This document shows, piece by piece, positions 1 through 7,866 of a stretch of DNA of 64,000 nt. Source of the DNA: Bradyrhizobium daqingense (GTDB lineage: Bacteria; Pseudomonadota; Alphaproteobacteria; Rhizobiales; Xanthobacteraceae); contig NZ_CP088014.1 in the NCBI RefSeq assembly GCF_021044685.1, positions 1,798,001 through 1,862,000 on the forward strand, in the 5' to 3' direction. The first letter of the stretch is position 1, and each line of letters starts with the position of its first letter. The position numbers were made by a program, and so were the translations under genes. Below the pieces are notes generated by a model. It saw nothing but the letters and a program-made list of their open reading frames with translations, was not told the origin of the DNA and searched no databases.

Positions 1-270
1 GTTGCTGATCGCCTGACGGTCACTGTCGGCGAGCGCGACGTCGATCGGAAAGTCGACGCCGGCGCGTGGCATCATCTGGCGCTCGAAGGCGTCGCCATGC
101 AGATCGACGATGCCGGGGAGCACGAGCAGGTTGCGCGCATCGATCGCCAGCCGCGAACGGCCGCGTGAGCCATCGATCTCTGCAATGTCCGTTCCGGACA
201 CGAGGAGTGAGGTTTCGACGAGCTCGGTGCCGATCAGAGCCCGGCCGCCTTCGAGGAATATCTCTGTCAC
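1..270 (-). CDS. phnM: PhnM-like amidohydrolase, second copy (partial, N-terminal 90 residues)
   Basis: This gene runs off the left edge, so only about 90 N-terminal residues are visible. It starts at GTG 270, which overlaps the stop of the upstream acyltransferase gene as GTGA and implies translational coupling. The visible part carries the amidohydrolase entry motif [15 protein letters not shown], followed by a PRAGVDFP segment and DRQAISN. This is the pattern of PhnM, alpha-D-ribose 1-methylphosphonate 5-triphosphate diphosphatase, which removes pyrophosphate from the C-P lyase intermediate. A second, complete PhnM lies at 10270-11421 and uses HTDHLEAH at the same place, so the two are divergent paralogues. 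The HxD metal-binding motif is intact, but the rest of the active site lies outside the window. The family is clear; the exact substrate of this copy is inference. Confidence 0.8.
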   Translation of the reverse strand, partial: MTEIFLEGGRALIGTELVETSLLVSGTDIAEIDGSRGRSRLAIDARNLLVLPGIVDLHGDAFERQMMPRAGVDFPIDVALADSDRQAISN

Positions 271-935
271 GCGACCGCGCTTCGTTTGCTGGGAGAACCG
301 GGGAAGGAGCTCGCCTGTGCTTCGTATGTCGCAAGGAAATCTTCAATCCCGAGCTTGCGGAAATCGGGCAGCGCTTTGCGCAATTTGTCGTGATCCCAGT
401 CCCACCAAGCCAGCTTCGCGAGCCGTCCGGAAATCTCCTCCGAGAACCGCCGCCGCAGAATGCGGGCCGGATTGCCGGCGACGATGCTGTAGGCCGGCAC
501 GTCCTTGGTGACGATGGCGCCGGCCGCGATCACCGCGCCGGTGCCGATGTTGCGGCCTGGCAGCACGATCGCGCCGTGACCGATCCAGACGTCATGGCCG
601 ATATGGACGTGATGCCGGCGCCGCCAGGCGAAGAATTCGGCGTCGTCGCTCTCGCCCTCGAAATAGGCGCTGGATCGGTAGGTGAAGTGCGCCTGTGTCG
701 CGCGGTGCATCGGATGATTGCCGGGGTTGATGCGTGTCATCGCCGCGATCGAGCAGAATTTTCCGATGGTGGTGTAGGTGATCTGCGCATCGTTGACGAC
801 ATAGGAGTAATCACCCATCGCCACTTCATGCAGGATCGTGCGCGCGCCGACCTCGGTATAGGCACCGAGCCTCGTCTCGTGCAGTGTGGCCGAAGGGTCG
901 ACGGTCGGCTGAACCGAAAGAGCTTTGACGGCCAT
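267..935 (-). CDS. Phosphonate-cluster hexapeptide-repeat acyltransferase
   Basis: The 222-residue product is a left-handed beta-helix transferase of the kind encoded in alphaproteobacterial phn clusters. The imperfect hexapeptide repeats run from about residue 15 to 165, with segments such as [20 protein letters not shown] and [14 protein letters not shown]. The C-terminal AGNPARIL signature is typical of acetyl-CoA-dependent acetyltransferases. An in-frame ATG exists at 1058, but the repeat fold begins just after the ATG at 935 and a longer start would run through the Pho boxes, so 935 is chosen. It is the first gene of a minus-strand operon with the PhnM-like gene. A plausible role is N-acetylation of aminoalkylphosphonates or of an intermediate, comparable to PhnO; no PhnO-type GNAT gene is seen in the window. 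The family call is firm; the role is inference. Confidence 0.8.
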   Translation of the reverse strand: MAVKALSVQPTVDPSATLHETRLGAYTEVGARTILHEVAMGDYSYVVNDAQITYTTIGKFCSIAAMTRINPGNHPMHRATQAHFTYRSSAYFEGESDDAEFFAWRRRHHVHIGHDVWIGHGAIVLPGRNIGTGAVIAAGAIVTKDVPAYSIVAGNPARILRRRFSEEISGRLAKLAWWDWDHDKLRKALPDFRKLGIEDFLATYEAQASSFPGSPSKRSAVA

Positions 936-981
936 GTCGTATCCGAAGCGGGAGAGCGGGCGTTTCTCTTCGAGTGGCTTG

Positions 982-1010
982 ATGACGATGTCATGACAAG
1001 GCGATGACAG
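982..1010 (-). promoter_or_regulatory. PhoB Pho box upstream of the acyltransferase-phnM operon
   Basis: Read on the minus strand, 1010-993 is CTGTCATCGCCTTGTCAT. This matches the Pho box pattern CTGTCAT-N4-CTGTCAT at 13 of 14 defined positions. A third 11-bp unit, TCGTCAT, follows in phase at 988-982, giving three direct repeats. The site lies about 58 bp upstream of the chosen start at 935. PhoB activation under phosphate starvation is the expected consequence. Confidence 0.78.
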
Positions 1011-1047
1011 TGGACGAGCTGTGCAGGATCGCCGCACCGCAATGCGG

Positions 1048-1065
1048 ATGTCACACAAGTGTCAA
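1048..1065 (+). promoter_or_regulatory. PhoB Pho box upstream of phnC
   Basis: The plus-strand sequence ATGTCACACAAGTGTCAA holds two TGTCA cores exactly 11 bp apart, as in the 7-4-7 Pho box layout. It lies 43 bp before the phnC ATG. Together with the box at 982-1010 it makes the divergent intergenic region a double PhoB target. It matches the consensus less well than the neighbouring box. Confidence 0.6.
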
Positions 1066-1108
1066 GCGCCGGCGTTAGCGGTGGGTCCCAGCTACTCTGG
1101 AGCCCTGC

Positions 1109-1918
1109 ATGCTGGTGGTTGAAGGTCTGACGTGCCGCTTCGGCGCAAAAGCCGCGGTGGACGACGCTTCGTTTCAAATCTCTCCTGGCGCTTTCGTCGG
1201 CGTGATAGGACGTTCCGGTGCCGGCAAATCGACGCTGCTCCGGGCCGTCAACCGTCTGGTGACGCCGACGCAGGGCAAGATCCTGTTCGACGGCCTCGAC
1301 GTCACCGCGCTGCGCGGCAAGGAGCTGCGCCAGTGGCGGGCGCGTTCGGCGATGATCTTCCAGCAGTTCAACCTGGTCGGCCGGCTCGATGTGCTGACCA
1401 ATGTCCTGATGGGGCGCCTCGCCACGATGCCGGCCTGGCGCTCGCTCTCGCAAATCTGGCCGGAGCAGGACAAGGCGCTGGCGATGTCCGCGCTGGAGCA
1501 GTTCGACATCGCGACGCTCGCCGCGCAGCGCGCCGACCAGCTCTCCGGCGGCCAGCAACAGCGCGTCGCGATCGCCCGTGCCCTGGTGCAGCAGCCCGAC
1601 ATCATCCTCGCCGACGAGCCGATCGCCTCGCTCGATCCGCGCAACACCAAGATCGTGATGGATGCGCTGCTGCGCATCAACAAGCATTTCGGCATCACGG
1701 TGCTCTGTAACCTGCATTCGCTCGATCTCGCGCGCAGCTATTGCGATCGCCTGATCGGCATGGCCGCGGGCCGCGTGGTGTTCGACGGCGCACCGGCCGC
1801 CCTGACTGACCGCGTCGCGCGCGAGCTCTACGATCTCGAAGCCGCCGACGTCATGGGCGGCGCGCCTGTCCCGGCGCCTGAGGGTGTTCCGGCACTTGGA
1901 ACGGCTGCGGCTGCCTGA
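1109..1918 (+). CDS. phnC: Phosphonate ABC transporter ATP-binding protein PhnC
   Basis: The 269-residue ATPase powers phosphonate import across the inner membrane. It has Walker [10 protein letters not shown] (residues 34-42), a Q-loop at FQQFNL, the ABC signature LSGGQQQR (145-152) and Walker B IILADEP (165-171). The length and the signature match the PhnC family (TIGR02315). The ATG at 1109 is preceded by GGAG with 6-nt spacing. phnD and two phnE genes follow on the same strand, which completes an importer and distinguishes it from phosphate or amino-acid transporters. The C-terminal tail of about 20 residues is Ala/Pro-rich and probably disordered. Expression is likely driven by PhoB from the box at 1048-1065. 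Confidence 0.95.
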   Translation: MLVVEGLTCRFGAKAAVDDASFQISPGAFVGVIGRSGAGKSTLLRAVNRLVTPTQGKILFDGLDVTALRGKELRQWRARSAMIFQQFNLVGRLDVLTNVLMGRLATMPAWRSLSQIWPEQDKALAMSALEQFDIATLAAQRADQLSGGQQQRVAIARALVQQPDIILADEPIASLDPRNTKIVMDALLRINKHFGITVLCNLHSLDLARSYCDRLIGMAAGRVVFDGAPAALTDRVARELYDLEAADVMGGAPVPAPEGVPALGTAAAA

Positions 1919-1983
1919 GCCGCGCCTGTTGTGTTGCAAGTCTTTTGCGTCAACCGACCCCAAACGATGATGAAGAGGGTATC

Positions 1984-2919
1984 ATGATCACTCGCAGATT
2001 AGTCCTCGCCGGCGCCGCTGCGCTCGCTTTCACGGCCTCCGCTTCCGCGAACGACTGGAAGGCCAAATATCCCGAGCTGACCTTCGCGGTTGTTCCGGCC
2101 GAGAACGCCTCCGGCGTCACCGAGCGCTGGGCGCCGTTCGTCAGCTATCTCTCCAAGGAACTGGGCGTAAAGGTCACGCTGCGCATTGCCAACGACTACG
2201 CCGCCGTCATCGAAGGCCAGCGCGCTGGCAACATCCAGATCGCGAGCTACGGCTCGGCCTCGTTCGCCCGCGCCCGCCTGACCGGCGTCAAGACCGACGC
2301 CTTCGCCAACGACATCAACGCCGACGGCTCGACCGGTTATTACTCGGTGTTCTTCGTCAAGGCAGGCAGCGCCTACAAGAAGATCGACGACCTCAAGGGC
2401 AAGAACCTCGGCCTCGTCGACCCGAACTCGACCTCGGGCAACAACGTGCCGCGCTTCGAGCTCGACAAATTGGGCATCCACGACGCCGACACCTATTTCA
2501 GCAAGGTCGTCTTCACCGGCAGCCACGAGAACGCGATGCTGGCCCTGGCGCAGGGCACGGTCGACGTCGCCGCCAACCAATGGACCAGCGACAACGATTC
2601 CACGCTGGCGCAGATGCTGACCAAGGGCATGCTGAAGAATGCCGACGGCTCGCCGATGAAGAAGGACGATTTCCGCATCGTCCACAAATCGGCGCCGATC
2701 ATCAACGGACCCTATGCCTATAATTCCGACCTGCCCGATGACGCCAAAGCTGCCATCGCCAAAGCGTTCTTCGATGCGCCGGCCAAGGACAAGGCCGCGT
2801 TCGACCGTCTCTCCGACGGCCAGAAGAAGGGCTTTCATGCCGCCACGACCAAGGACTGGGACGGCACGATCGAGCTGATCAAGTTCGTCGACGCGCTACG
2901 CAAGAAGAAGGCGTCCTGA
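1984..2919 (+). CDS. phnD: Phosphonate ABC transporter periplasmic binding protein PhnD
   Basis: The 311-residue periplasmic receptor captures phosphonates and delivers them to PhnE. The start at ATG 1984 follows a GAGGG-like ribosome site and gives a Sec signal peptide with an Arg pair, a hydrophobic Ala-rich core and a likely cleavage after residue 22 (ASA/N). An earlier in-frame ATG at 1945 would put 13 acidic residues ahead of the signal and is rejected. The mature protein has the PhnD/PtxB-type type-2 periplasmic fold: ERWAPFVSYLSKELG near the start, then GKNLGLVDPNSTSGNNVPRF. A strong hairpin with a T-run follows directly (2939-2974), so this gene is probably expressed above phnE. Confidence 0.95.
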   Translation: MITRRLVLAGAAALAFTASASANDWKAKYPELTFAVVPAENASGVTERWAPFVSYLSKELGVKVTLRIANDYAAVIEGQRAGNIQIASYGSASFARARLTGVKTDAFANDINADGSTGYYSVFFVKAGSAYKKIDDLKGKNLGLVDPNSTSGNNVPRFELDKLGIHDADTYFSKVVFTGSHENAMLALAQGTVDVAANQWTSDNDSTLAQMLTKGMLKNADGSPMKKDDFRIVHKSAPIINGPYAYNSDLPDDAKAAIAKAFFDAPAKDKAAFDRLSDGQKKGFHAATTKDWDGTIELIKFVDALRKKKAS

Positions 2920-2938
2920 TCTCAGGACGATGCAACTG

Positions 2939-2974
2939 GAGCCGGGTCGATGGACCCGGCTCTTTCTCTTTTTT
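2939..2974 (+). terminator. Intra-operon terminator/attenuator between phnD and phnE1
   Basis: A perfect 10-bp stem (GAGCCGGGTC at 2939-2948, GACCCGGCTC at 2953-2962) closes a 4-nt GATG loop. It is followed by TTTCTCTTTTTT. This is a textbook intrinsic terminator placed between the binding-protein gene and the permease genes. Partial read-through would give more PhnD than PhnE. An ATG lying in the loop (2951) is therefore not the phnE1 start. Confidence 0.8.
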
Positions 2975-2994
2975 ACGGGCCAGTTCCTGACAAG

Positions 2995-3879
2995 ATGACC
3001 GTCGCGGTTTCGATCCTTCCCGAGCAGCAGCTCGCCGTGCTCAACGCGGCCTATCGTCAGGCGGTCGCGCGCAGGCGATGGCGCCTCTTTCTGGGAACAG
3101 TGGTCTTTGCCGCGGCGCTCCTTCTCGCCGCGGTCGGCGCCGAGGTGAATCTGCGCACGCTGTTCACCTATTTCGGCAATTTCGTCAGCTATTTCGACCG
3201 CATCCTCACGCTCGACAGCGGCCAGCGCGTCTGGACCGATGTCGGCGAGTGGCTGTGGGGCTGGCGCAAATGGCTGAAGATGCTCGCCGAGACGCTGCTG
3301 ATCTCCTATGTCGGCACGCTGATCGGCGCCACCTTCGCCTTCGTCCTGAACTTCTTCGCGGCCGAGAACACCTCGCCCGCGCCCTGGCTGCGCTTCGTCG
3401 TGCGGCGCCTGCTCGAATTCGCCCGCACCGTTCCCGGCATCGTCTTCGCGCTCGTCTTCGTCATCGCCTTCGGGCTCGGTCCGATGGCGGGCGTGCTCGC
3501 GATCGCCATCCACTCCACCGGCGCGCTCGGCAAGTTGTTCTCGGAGATCGTCGAGAATGCCGACATGAAGCCGGTCGAGGGCATCCGCTCCACCGGCGCG
3601 AGCTGGCTCTCCTGCATGCGCTTCGCCGTCGTGCCGCAGGTGACTGCGGGCTATGCCAGTTATGCGCTGCTGCGCTTCGAGATCAATGTCCGCGAGGCCT
3701 CGGTGATGGGCTTCGTCGGTGCCGGCGGCATCGGCCAGGAGCTCGTCGTCGCGATCCGCAAATTCTACTACTCCGACGTCAGCGCGATCCTGCTCACCAT
3801 CATCGTCACCGTCTTCGTCATCGACATCACCACCGGCTGGCTGCGCGGCCGCCTGTTCGGCAAGGAGGCGCGGGCGTGA
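2995..3879 (+). CDS. phnE: Phosphonate ABC transporter permease PhnE (first copy)
   Basis: The 294-residue inner-membrane permease has about six hydrophobic helices, the first near residues 27-47. The EAA-type cytoplasmic loop that contacts the ATPase is visible at VEGIRSTGASWLSCMRF, and the conserved GFVGAGGIGQEL lies near the C-terminus. The ATG at 2995 is chosen because an upstream in-frame ATG near 2950 lies inside the terminator hairpin. No strong ribosome site is visible. Its stop overlaps the start of the second permease gene (GTGA), so the two are translationally coupled and probably form a heterodimeric channel. Confidence 0.93.
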   Translation: MTVAVSILPEQQLAVLNAAYRQAVARRRWRLFLGTVVFAAALLLAAVGAEVNLRTLFTYFGNFVSYFDRILTLDSGQRVWTDVGEWLWGWRKWLKMLAETLLISYVGTLIGATFAFVLNFFAAENTSPAPWLRFVVRRLLEFARTVPGIVFALVFVIAFGLGPMAGVLAIAIHSTGALGKLFSEIVENADMKPVEGIRSTGASWLSCMRFAVVPQVTAGYASYALLRFEINVREASVMGFVGAGGIGQELVVAIRKFYYSDVSAILLTIIVTVFVIDITTGWLRGRLFGKEARA

Positions 3880-4721
3880 CGAAGCAGGAGATCGACACGC
3901 GAGAGATGCGTGCGCGCTACCCTGATGTGTTCGACCGGCCCGCCTCGGCGCGGCTGGCGACGCCTGCGATGATCGTGGCGGCGTTCGCGATTCTCATCTA
4001 CGGCCTCGTCGATCTCGACTTCTCGCCGTCACGCTTCTTCGCCGGTCTCAGCCAGCTTGGCTGGATCGGCCTGATGATGATCCCGCCGGATCCCGGCTCC
4101 TCGCTGCCGGTCTATCTGAAGGCGCTGGGCGAGACGCTGTCGATCGCGCTGCTCGGCACCACGCTTGCGGCCATCTTCGCGCTCCCCGTCAGTCTGCTCG
4201 CCGCGCGCAACGTGGTGGCGTCGAACATCCTGCGCTTCCCGGTCCGCCGTGTCCTCGATTCGATCCGCGGCGTCGACACGCTGATCTGGGCGCTGGTCTG
4301 GATCAACGTGGTCGGGCTCGGCCCGTTCGCCGGCGTGCTCGCCATCGCGGTCGCGGATTTCGGCGCGTTCGGCAAGCTGTTCTCGGAAGCGATCGAAGGC
4401 GCCGACCAGAAGCAGGTCGAAGGCATCCGCGCCTCCGGCGGCAGCGCGCTGCACGAGATCCGCTTCGGCCTTTTGCCGCAGGTCCTGCCCGTGATCGCAG
4501 GCCAGGTGCTCTATTTCATCGAATCCAACACCCGCTCGGCCACCATCATCGGCATCGTCGGTGCTGGCGGCATCGGCCTGCAGCTCGCCGAGCAGATCCG
4601 CGTGCTGGAATGGCAGAAGGTATCGTTCCTGATCCTGATGATCCTGGTCGCGGTCGCCGCGATCGATTTCATCTCGGGCAAGCTGCGCTTTGCGATCATC
4701 GGGCGGCGCGCGGTGGCGTGA
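3876..4721 (+). CDS. phnE: Phosphonate ABC transporter permease PhnE (second copy)
   Basis: The 281-residue second permease starts at GTG 3876, with an ideal AAGGAGG at 3862-3868 and a GTGA overlap with the preceding gene. The frame stays open far upstream inside phnE1, but the ribosome site and the homology both begin here. It has a hydrophobic helix near residues 27-47, a periplasmic stretch, then a transmembrane core with the EAA loop VEGIRASGGSALHEIRF and a GIVGAGGIGLQL motif. The loop closely parallels phnE1, which points to an ancient duplication. Paired PhnE genes are common in rhizobial phn loci. Confidence 0.93.
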   Translation: MTKQEIDTREMRARYPDVFDRPASARLATPAMIVAAFAILIYGLVDLDFSPSRFFAGLSQLGWIGLMMIPPDPGSSLPVYLKALGETLSIALLGTTLAAIFALPVSLLAARNVVASNILRFPVRRVLDSIRGVDTLIWALVWINVVGLGPFAGVLAIAVADFGAFGKLFSEAIEGADQKQVEGIRASGGSALHEIRFGLLPQVLPVIAGQVLYFIESNTRSATIIGIVGAGGIGLQLAEQIRVLEWQKVSFLILMILVAVAAIDFISGKLRFAIIGRRAVA

Positions 4722-4731
4722 TCGACGGTGC

Positions 4732-4820
4732 CGTAGGGTGGGCAAAGCGCAGCGTGCCCACCACTTTGCGATCGACAATGATCGTGGGCACGGCGCTGTC
4801 GCGCCTTTGCCCACCCTGCG
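4732..4820. repeat. Interspersed palindromic repeat (GTGGGCAAAG family)
   Basis: The ends are inverted repeats: AGGGTGGGCAAAG near 4735 and CTTTGCCCACCCT near 4805. Inner GTGCCCAC/GTGGGCAC arms give a nested cruciform. It fills the space between the convergent phnE2 and phnF genes and has no coding potential. Confidence 0.7.
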
Positions 4821-4845
4821 GCTCCGGTGTCGTGGATAGAATCCC

Positions 4846-5574
4846 CTACGACTCCACGAGAAATTCCACCCGCTCCGCCGCGAAGCGCGAGTGCTTGGTC
4901 ACCAGTGGCTTGCCGTCGAGATCGTGGTCGGTCGCATCGACCACGAGGATCGGGCGGCCCAGCGCGAGATCCAGCCGTGCGGCGTCGGTCGCGTCGACGA
5001 TGCCGGCGGTGATCCGGGTCGCGCCGCGGCGGTAGTCGCGGACACCATAATGTTCGAGCAGCTTGGTCATGGAGCGCGTCGCGGCGAACACGGCGCCCGC
5101 GTCAGGAAACCGCTCCGCTGACAACCAGGTGGTGGAGACGCAGATCGGGGTGCGGTCGGCGAGGCGGATCGCCTCGATCCGTAGCAAAGGCGCGCCGGAT
5201 TTCAAGCCGAGTTCCCGCGCGAGTTCGCGCGTCGCGACATCGTCGGTCGCCTCGATCAGCCGGCCATGCGGTTCGCGTCCCTCCGCGCCGACGATCTCGG
5301 AGAAGCGCGTGCGCGAGCGCAGCGGATAGGCGAGCTTCTGGGCCTCGACATAGGTCCCGCTGCCACGCTCGGCCCGCACCAGGCCGCGCTCGGCCAGCGC
5401 CGCCAGCGCGCGCCGCACGGTGTGGCGGTTCACGCGATAGGTTTCCGCGATCTCCACTTCGCCCGGCAGCTTGTCCCCGGCGGCGAAGCGGCCGTCGGCG
5501 ATGCCGCGCTCGATGCCGTCGGCGACGAGGCGCCACAACGCCACGCCCGACGATGCAGTGTCTTGCATGCTCAT
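4846..5574 (-). CDS. phnF: GntR-family phosphonate regulator PhnF
   Basis: The 242-residue regulator of the HutC/PhnF subgroup has an N-terminal winged helix (residues 10-78) containing KLPGEVEIAETYRVNRHTVRRAL, and a C-terminal UTRA effector domain (about 95-235). The recognition helix VNRHTVRRALAAL and wing GLVRAERGSGTYV are intact. It is transcribed away from phnG. A perfect inverted repeat at 5640-5665 in the intergenic region is the obvious operator. PhnF proteins repress phn genes and respond to a phosphonate-related or phosphate ligand. The effector here is not known from sequence. Confidence 0.92.
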   Translation of the reverse strand: MSMQDTASSGVALWRLVADGIERGIADGRFAAGDKLPGEVEIAETYRVNRHTVRRALAALAERGLVRAERGSGTYVEAQKLAYPLRSRTRFSEIVGAEGREPHGRLIEATDDVATRELARELGLKSGAPLLRIEAIRLADRTPICVSTTWLSAERFPDAGAVFAATRSMTKLLEHYGVRDYRRGATRITAGIVDATDAARLDLALGRPILVVDATDHDLDGKPLVTKHSRFAAERVEFLVES

Positions 5575-5607
5575 ATCGCTGGTCAGCCTAGCCCGAAAAT
5601 CACGGCT

Positions 5608-5641
5608 TTGTCACGAAACAGTCATGGCGCTCCCGTATGAA
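5608..5641 (+). promoter_or_regulatory. Pho box plus -10 element of the phnG promoter
   Basis: TTGTCACGAAACAGTCAT (5608-5625) fits the 7-4-7 Pho box. TATGAA (5636-5641) sits exactly 10 bp after it, the distance seen when PhoB replaces a -35 element. The predicted transcription start near 5648 lies inside the adjacent PhnF operator. Confidence 0.65.
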
Positions 5642-5665
5642 GTTGTCTAGTATCATAGACAACTT
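5640..5665. promoter_or_regulatory. Perfect inverted-repeat operator, probable PhnF site
   Basis: AAGTTGTCTA (5640-5649) and TAGACAACTT (5656-5665) are perfect 10-bp arms separated by GTATCA. The GTCTA/TAGAC half-sites fit the GntR family pattern. The site overlaps the -10 region and the transcription start inferred for phnG, which suits a repressor. Confidence 0.8.
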
Positions 5666-5681
5666 GAACGCGGCAAGTTCG

Positions 5682-6146
5682 GTGAATCAGGTGACCCTGC
5701 ACAACAATCAACAAGCCCAGCGCAAGGCCGCGATGGCCGTGCTGGCGCACGCGGAGGCGGGCGAGATCGCCGCCCGCCTCCGCAACTTGGCCCTGCCGGA
5801 GCATCAGGATCTGCGGACGCCCGAAAGCGGTCTCGTCATGCTGCGCGGCCGAATCGGCGGCGACGGTGCGCCGTTCAACCTCGGTGAAGCCACCGTGTCG
5901 CGTGCTGCGGTGCGGCTTGCCAGCGGCGAGGTCGGCTTCGGCTACACGCTCGGCCGCGACGGTGAAAAGGCGCGGCTGATCGCGCTTTGCGACGCGCTGG
6001 TGCAATCCGGTGATTTCGGCGCCGTCGTCGAGCGCGACGTAATCGCGCCGTTGCGCGAGCAGCTTATGATTCGCCGTGAACAGGCCGCGGCCGAGACCGC
6101 CGCGACCAAGGTTGATTTCTACACCATGGTGCGCGGTGAGGGGTGA
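5682..6146 (+). CDS. phnG: C-P lyase core subunit PhnG
   Basis: The 154-residue PhnG is a subunit of the C-P lyase core complex PhnGHIJ, which with PhnL attaches phosphonate to the ribose C1 of ATP. Recognisable parts are the QAQRKAAMAVLAHAE helix near the start, the GLVMLRGRIGGDGAPFNLGEATVSRAAVRL core and LGRDGEKARLIALCDAL. An in-frame ATG at 5637 would include the -10 element and the operator, so the GTG at 5682 (or 5691) is preferred; the resulting length matches the family. phnH begins 4 nt after its stop. Confidence 0.88.
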   Translation: MNQVTLHNNQQAQRKAAMAVLAHAEAGEIAARLRNLALPEHQDLRTPESGLVMLRGRIGGDGAPFNLGEATVSRAAVRLASGEVGFGYTLGRDGEKARLIALCDALVQSGDFGAVVERDVIAPLREQLMIRREQAAAETAATKVDFYTMVRGEG

Positions 6147-6150
6147 GATC

Positions 6151-6759
6151 ATGACCACGATTGCGGAACTGCCGCCGGGTTTCGCCGACAAGGTGTTGTC
6201 GGCGCAGTCGACCTTTCGCTCGGTGATGGACGCGATGGCGCGGCCGGGTTCGGTCCAGCGCATCGTGCCGATGGCGGGAGCGCCCGCGGCGATGATGCGC
6301 GGCGCCGCCGCGATCGCGCTGACGCTGTTCGATCACGACACGCCGCTCTGGCTCGATGCGCGCATGGCGGAAAGCGCCGAATTGGTGAAATGGCTCAAGT
6401 TCCACACCGGTGCACCGGTGGTGCAGGACACCTCGATCGCGAGCTTCGCGCTGATCAGTGACGGCGCGGCGCTGCCGCCGCTCGAGCGTTTCGCGCTCGG
6501 CACCAACGAATATCCGGATCGCTCGACCACGTTGATCCTGCAGGTCGACCGTCTGGATTCCGGTCGCAGCTTCGAGCTGCGCGGCCCCGGCATCGACGGT
6601 GTCGCGACGCTGCAGGGGTCGATCAAGCCGTTCGATCTGTTCGAGCGCCTGCGCTTCAACGAAGCGCTGTTTCCGCGCGGCATCGACCTGGTGCTGGTCG
6701 CCGATGATGCGGTGGTCGCGATTCCCCGCACCACGCGCGTCGCGAGCAAGGGAAGCTGA
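6151..6759 (+). CDS. phnH: C-P lyase core subunit PhnH
   Basis: The 202-residue PhnH is part of the core complex and has a PLP-transferase-like fold without PLP. The start is the ATG at 6151 after GAGGGGTGAG, giving MTTIAELPPGFADKVLSAQ and FRSVMDAMARPG, a family hallmark. GPGIDG and the C-terminal FPRGIDLVLV segment are also characteristic. The frame is open further upstream, but that part overlaps phnG and shows no homology. phnI follows after 3 nt. Confidence 0.93.
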   Translation: MTTIAELPPGFADKVLSAQSTFRSVMDAMARPGSVQRIVPMAGAPAAMMRGAAAIALTLFDHDTPLWLDARMAESAELVKWLKFHTGAPVVQDTSIASFALISDGAALPPLERFALGTNEYPDRSTTLILQVDRLDSGRSFELRGPGIDGVATLQGSIKPFDLFERLRFNEALFPRGIDLVLVADDAVVAIPRTTRVASKGS

Positions 6760-6762
6760 ACC

Positions 6763-7866
6763 ATGTATGTCGCAGTCAAGGGTGGCGAGCGCGCCATCGA
6801 GAACGCTCATCGCCTGCTCGCGCATGCGCGGCGCGGCGACCAAAGCGTTCCGGAATTAACGCTCGACCAGATCTCGGAGCAACTCGGCCTTGCCGTCGAT
6901 CGCGTCATGAGCGAAGGCTCGCTCTATGACCGCGAGCTTGCTTCGCTCGCGATCAAACAGGCGCGCGGCGATCTGATCGAGGCGATCTTCCTGGTCCGCG
7001 CCTTCCGCGCCACGCTGCCGCGCTTCGGCGCCAGCGAGCCGGTCGACACCGGCGCGATGCGGGTGCAGCGGCGGGTGTCCTCGACCTTCAAGGACATCCC
7101 CGGCGGCCAGATCCTCGGGCCGACCTTCGACTATACCCACCGCCTGCTCGATCCCTCGCTCGCGGAAGGTTTTGTGCCAGAGGTGCCGGCGACAGCCGAA
7201 GCCTCGACCGCGGCCACGCCGCGCGTGACTGATATTCTCGGTCGCGACGGGCTGATCGAATCATCGCCGGAGGCCGAGGACGGCGCCAGCGTTGGCGATC
7301 TCACCCGCGAGCCGCTGAATTTTCCAGCGGATCGCGACCTGCGCCTGCAGAACCTCGCGCGCGGCGACGAGGGCTTCCTGCTGGCGATGGGCTATTCCAC
7401 CCAGCGCGGCTATGGCCGCAACCATCCATTCGCCGGTGAGATCCGGTTCGGCGAGGTCGAGGTCGAATTCTTCGCGGAAGACGTCGGCTTCGCCGTCCCG
7501 CTCGGTTCGATCGAGCTCACCGAGTGCCAGATGGTCAACCAGTTCAAGGGCTCGGCGACCGAAGCGCCGTGCTTCACCCGCGGCTATGGCCTCGCCTTCG
7601 GCCAGAGCGAGCGCAAGACCATGTCGATGGCGCTGGTCGACCGCGCGTTGCGTGCCCGCGAGCTCGGTGAAGAGACGCTCGCTCCCGCGCAGGATGAAGA
7701 ATTCGTGATGTCCCATTCGGACAACGTCCAGGCGACCGGCTTCGTCGAGCATCTCAAGCTGCCGCATTATGTCGACTTCCAGTCCGAGCTGGGTCTTCTG
7801 CGCAAGCTGCGGAAGGAATTTGCCGAAGCCAATACGCCCGATGCCATGAAGGAGGCCGCGGAATGA
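6763..7866 (+). CDS. phnI: C-P lyase core subunit PhnI (purine nucleosidase component)
   Basis: The 367-residue PhnI is the nucleosidase component that, with PhnG, PhnH and PhnL, displaces adenine from ATP by phosphonate. The start MYVAVKGGERAIENAH is the family signature. Further blocks are IKQARGDLIEAIFLVRAFRATLPR, RVSSTFKDIPGGQILG and SHSDNVQATGFVEHLKLPHYVDFQ. Length is normal for the family. The stop overlaps the phnJ start as ATGA. Confidence 0.96.
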   Translation: MYVAVKGGERAIENAHRLLAHARRGDQSVPELTLDQISEQLGLAVDRVMSEGSLYDRELASLAIKQARGDLIEAIFLVRAFRATLPRFGASEPVDTGAMRVQRRVSSTFKDIPGGQILGPTFDYTHRLLDPSLAEGFVPEVPATAEASTAATPRVTDILGRDGLIESSPEAEDGASVGDLTREPLNFPADRDLRLQNLARGDEGFLLAMGYSTQRGYGRNHPFAGEIRFGEVEVEFFAEDVGFAVPLGSIELTECQMVNQFKGSATEAPCFTRGYGLAFGQSERKTMSMALVDRALRARELGEETLAPAQDEEFVMSHSDNVQATGFVEHLKLPHYVDFQSELGLLRKLRKEFAEANTPDAMKEAAE

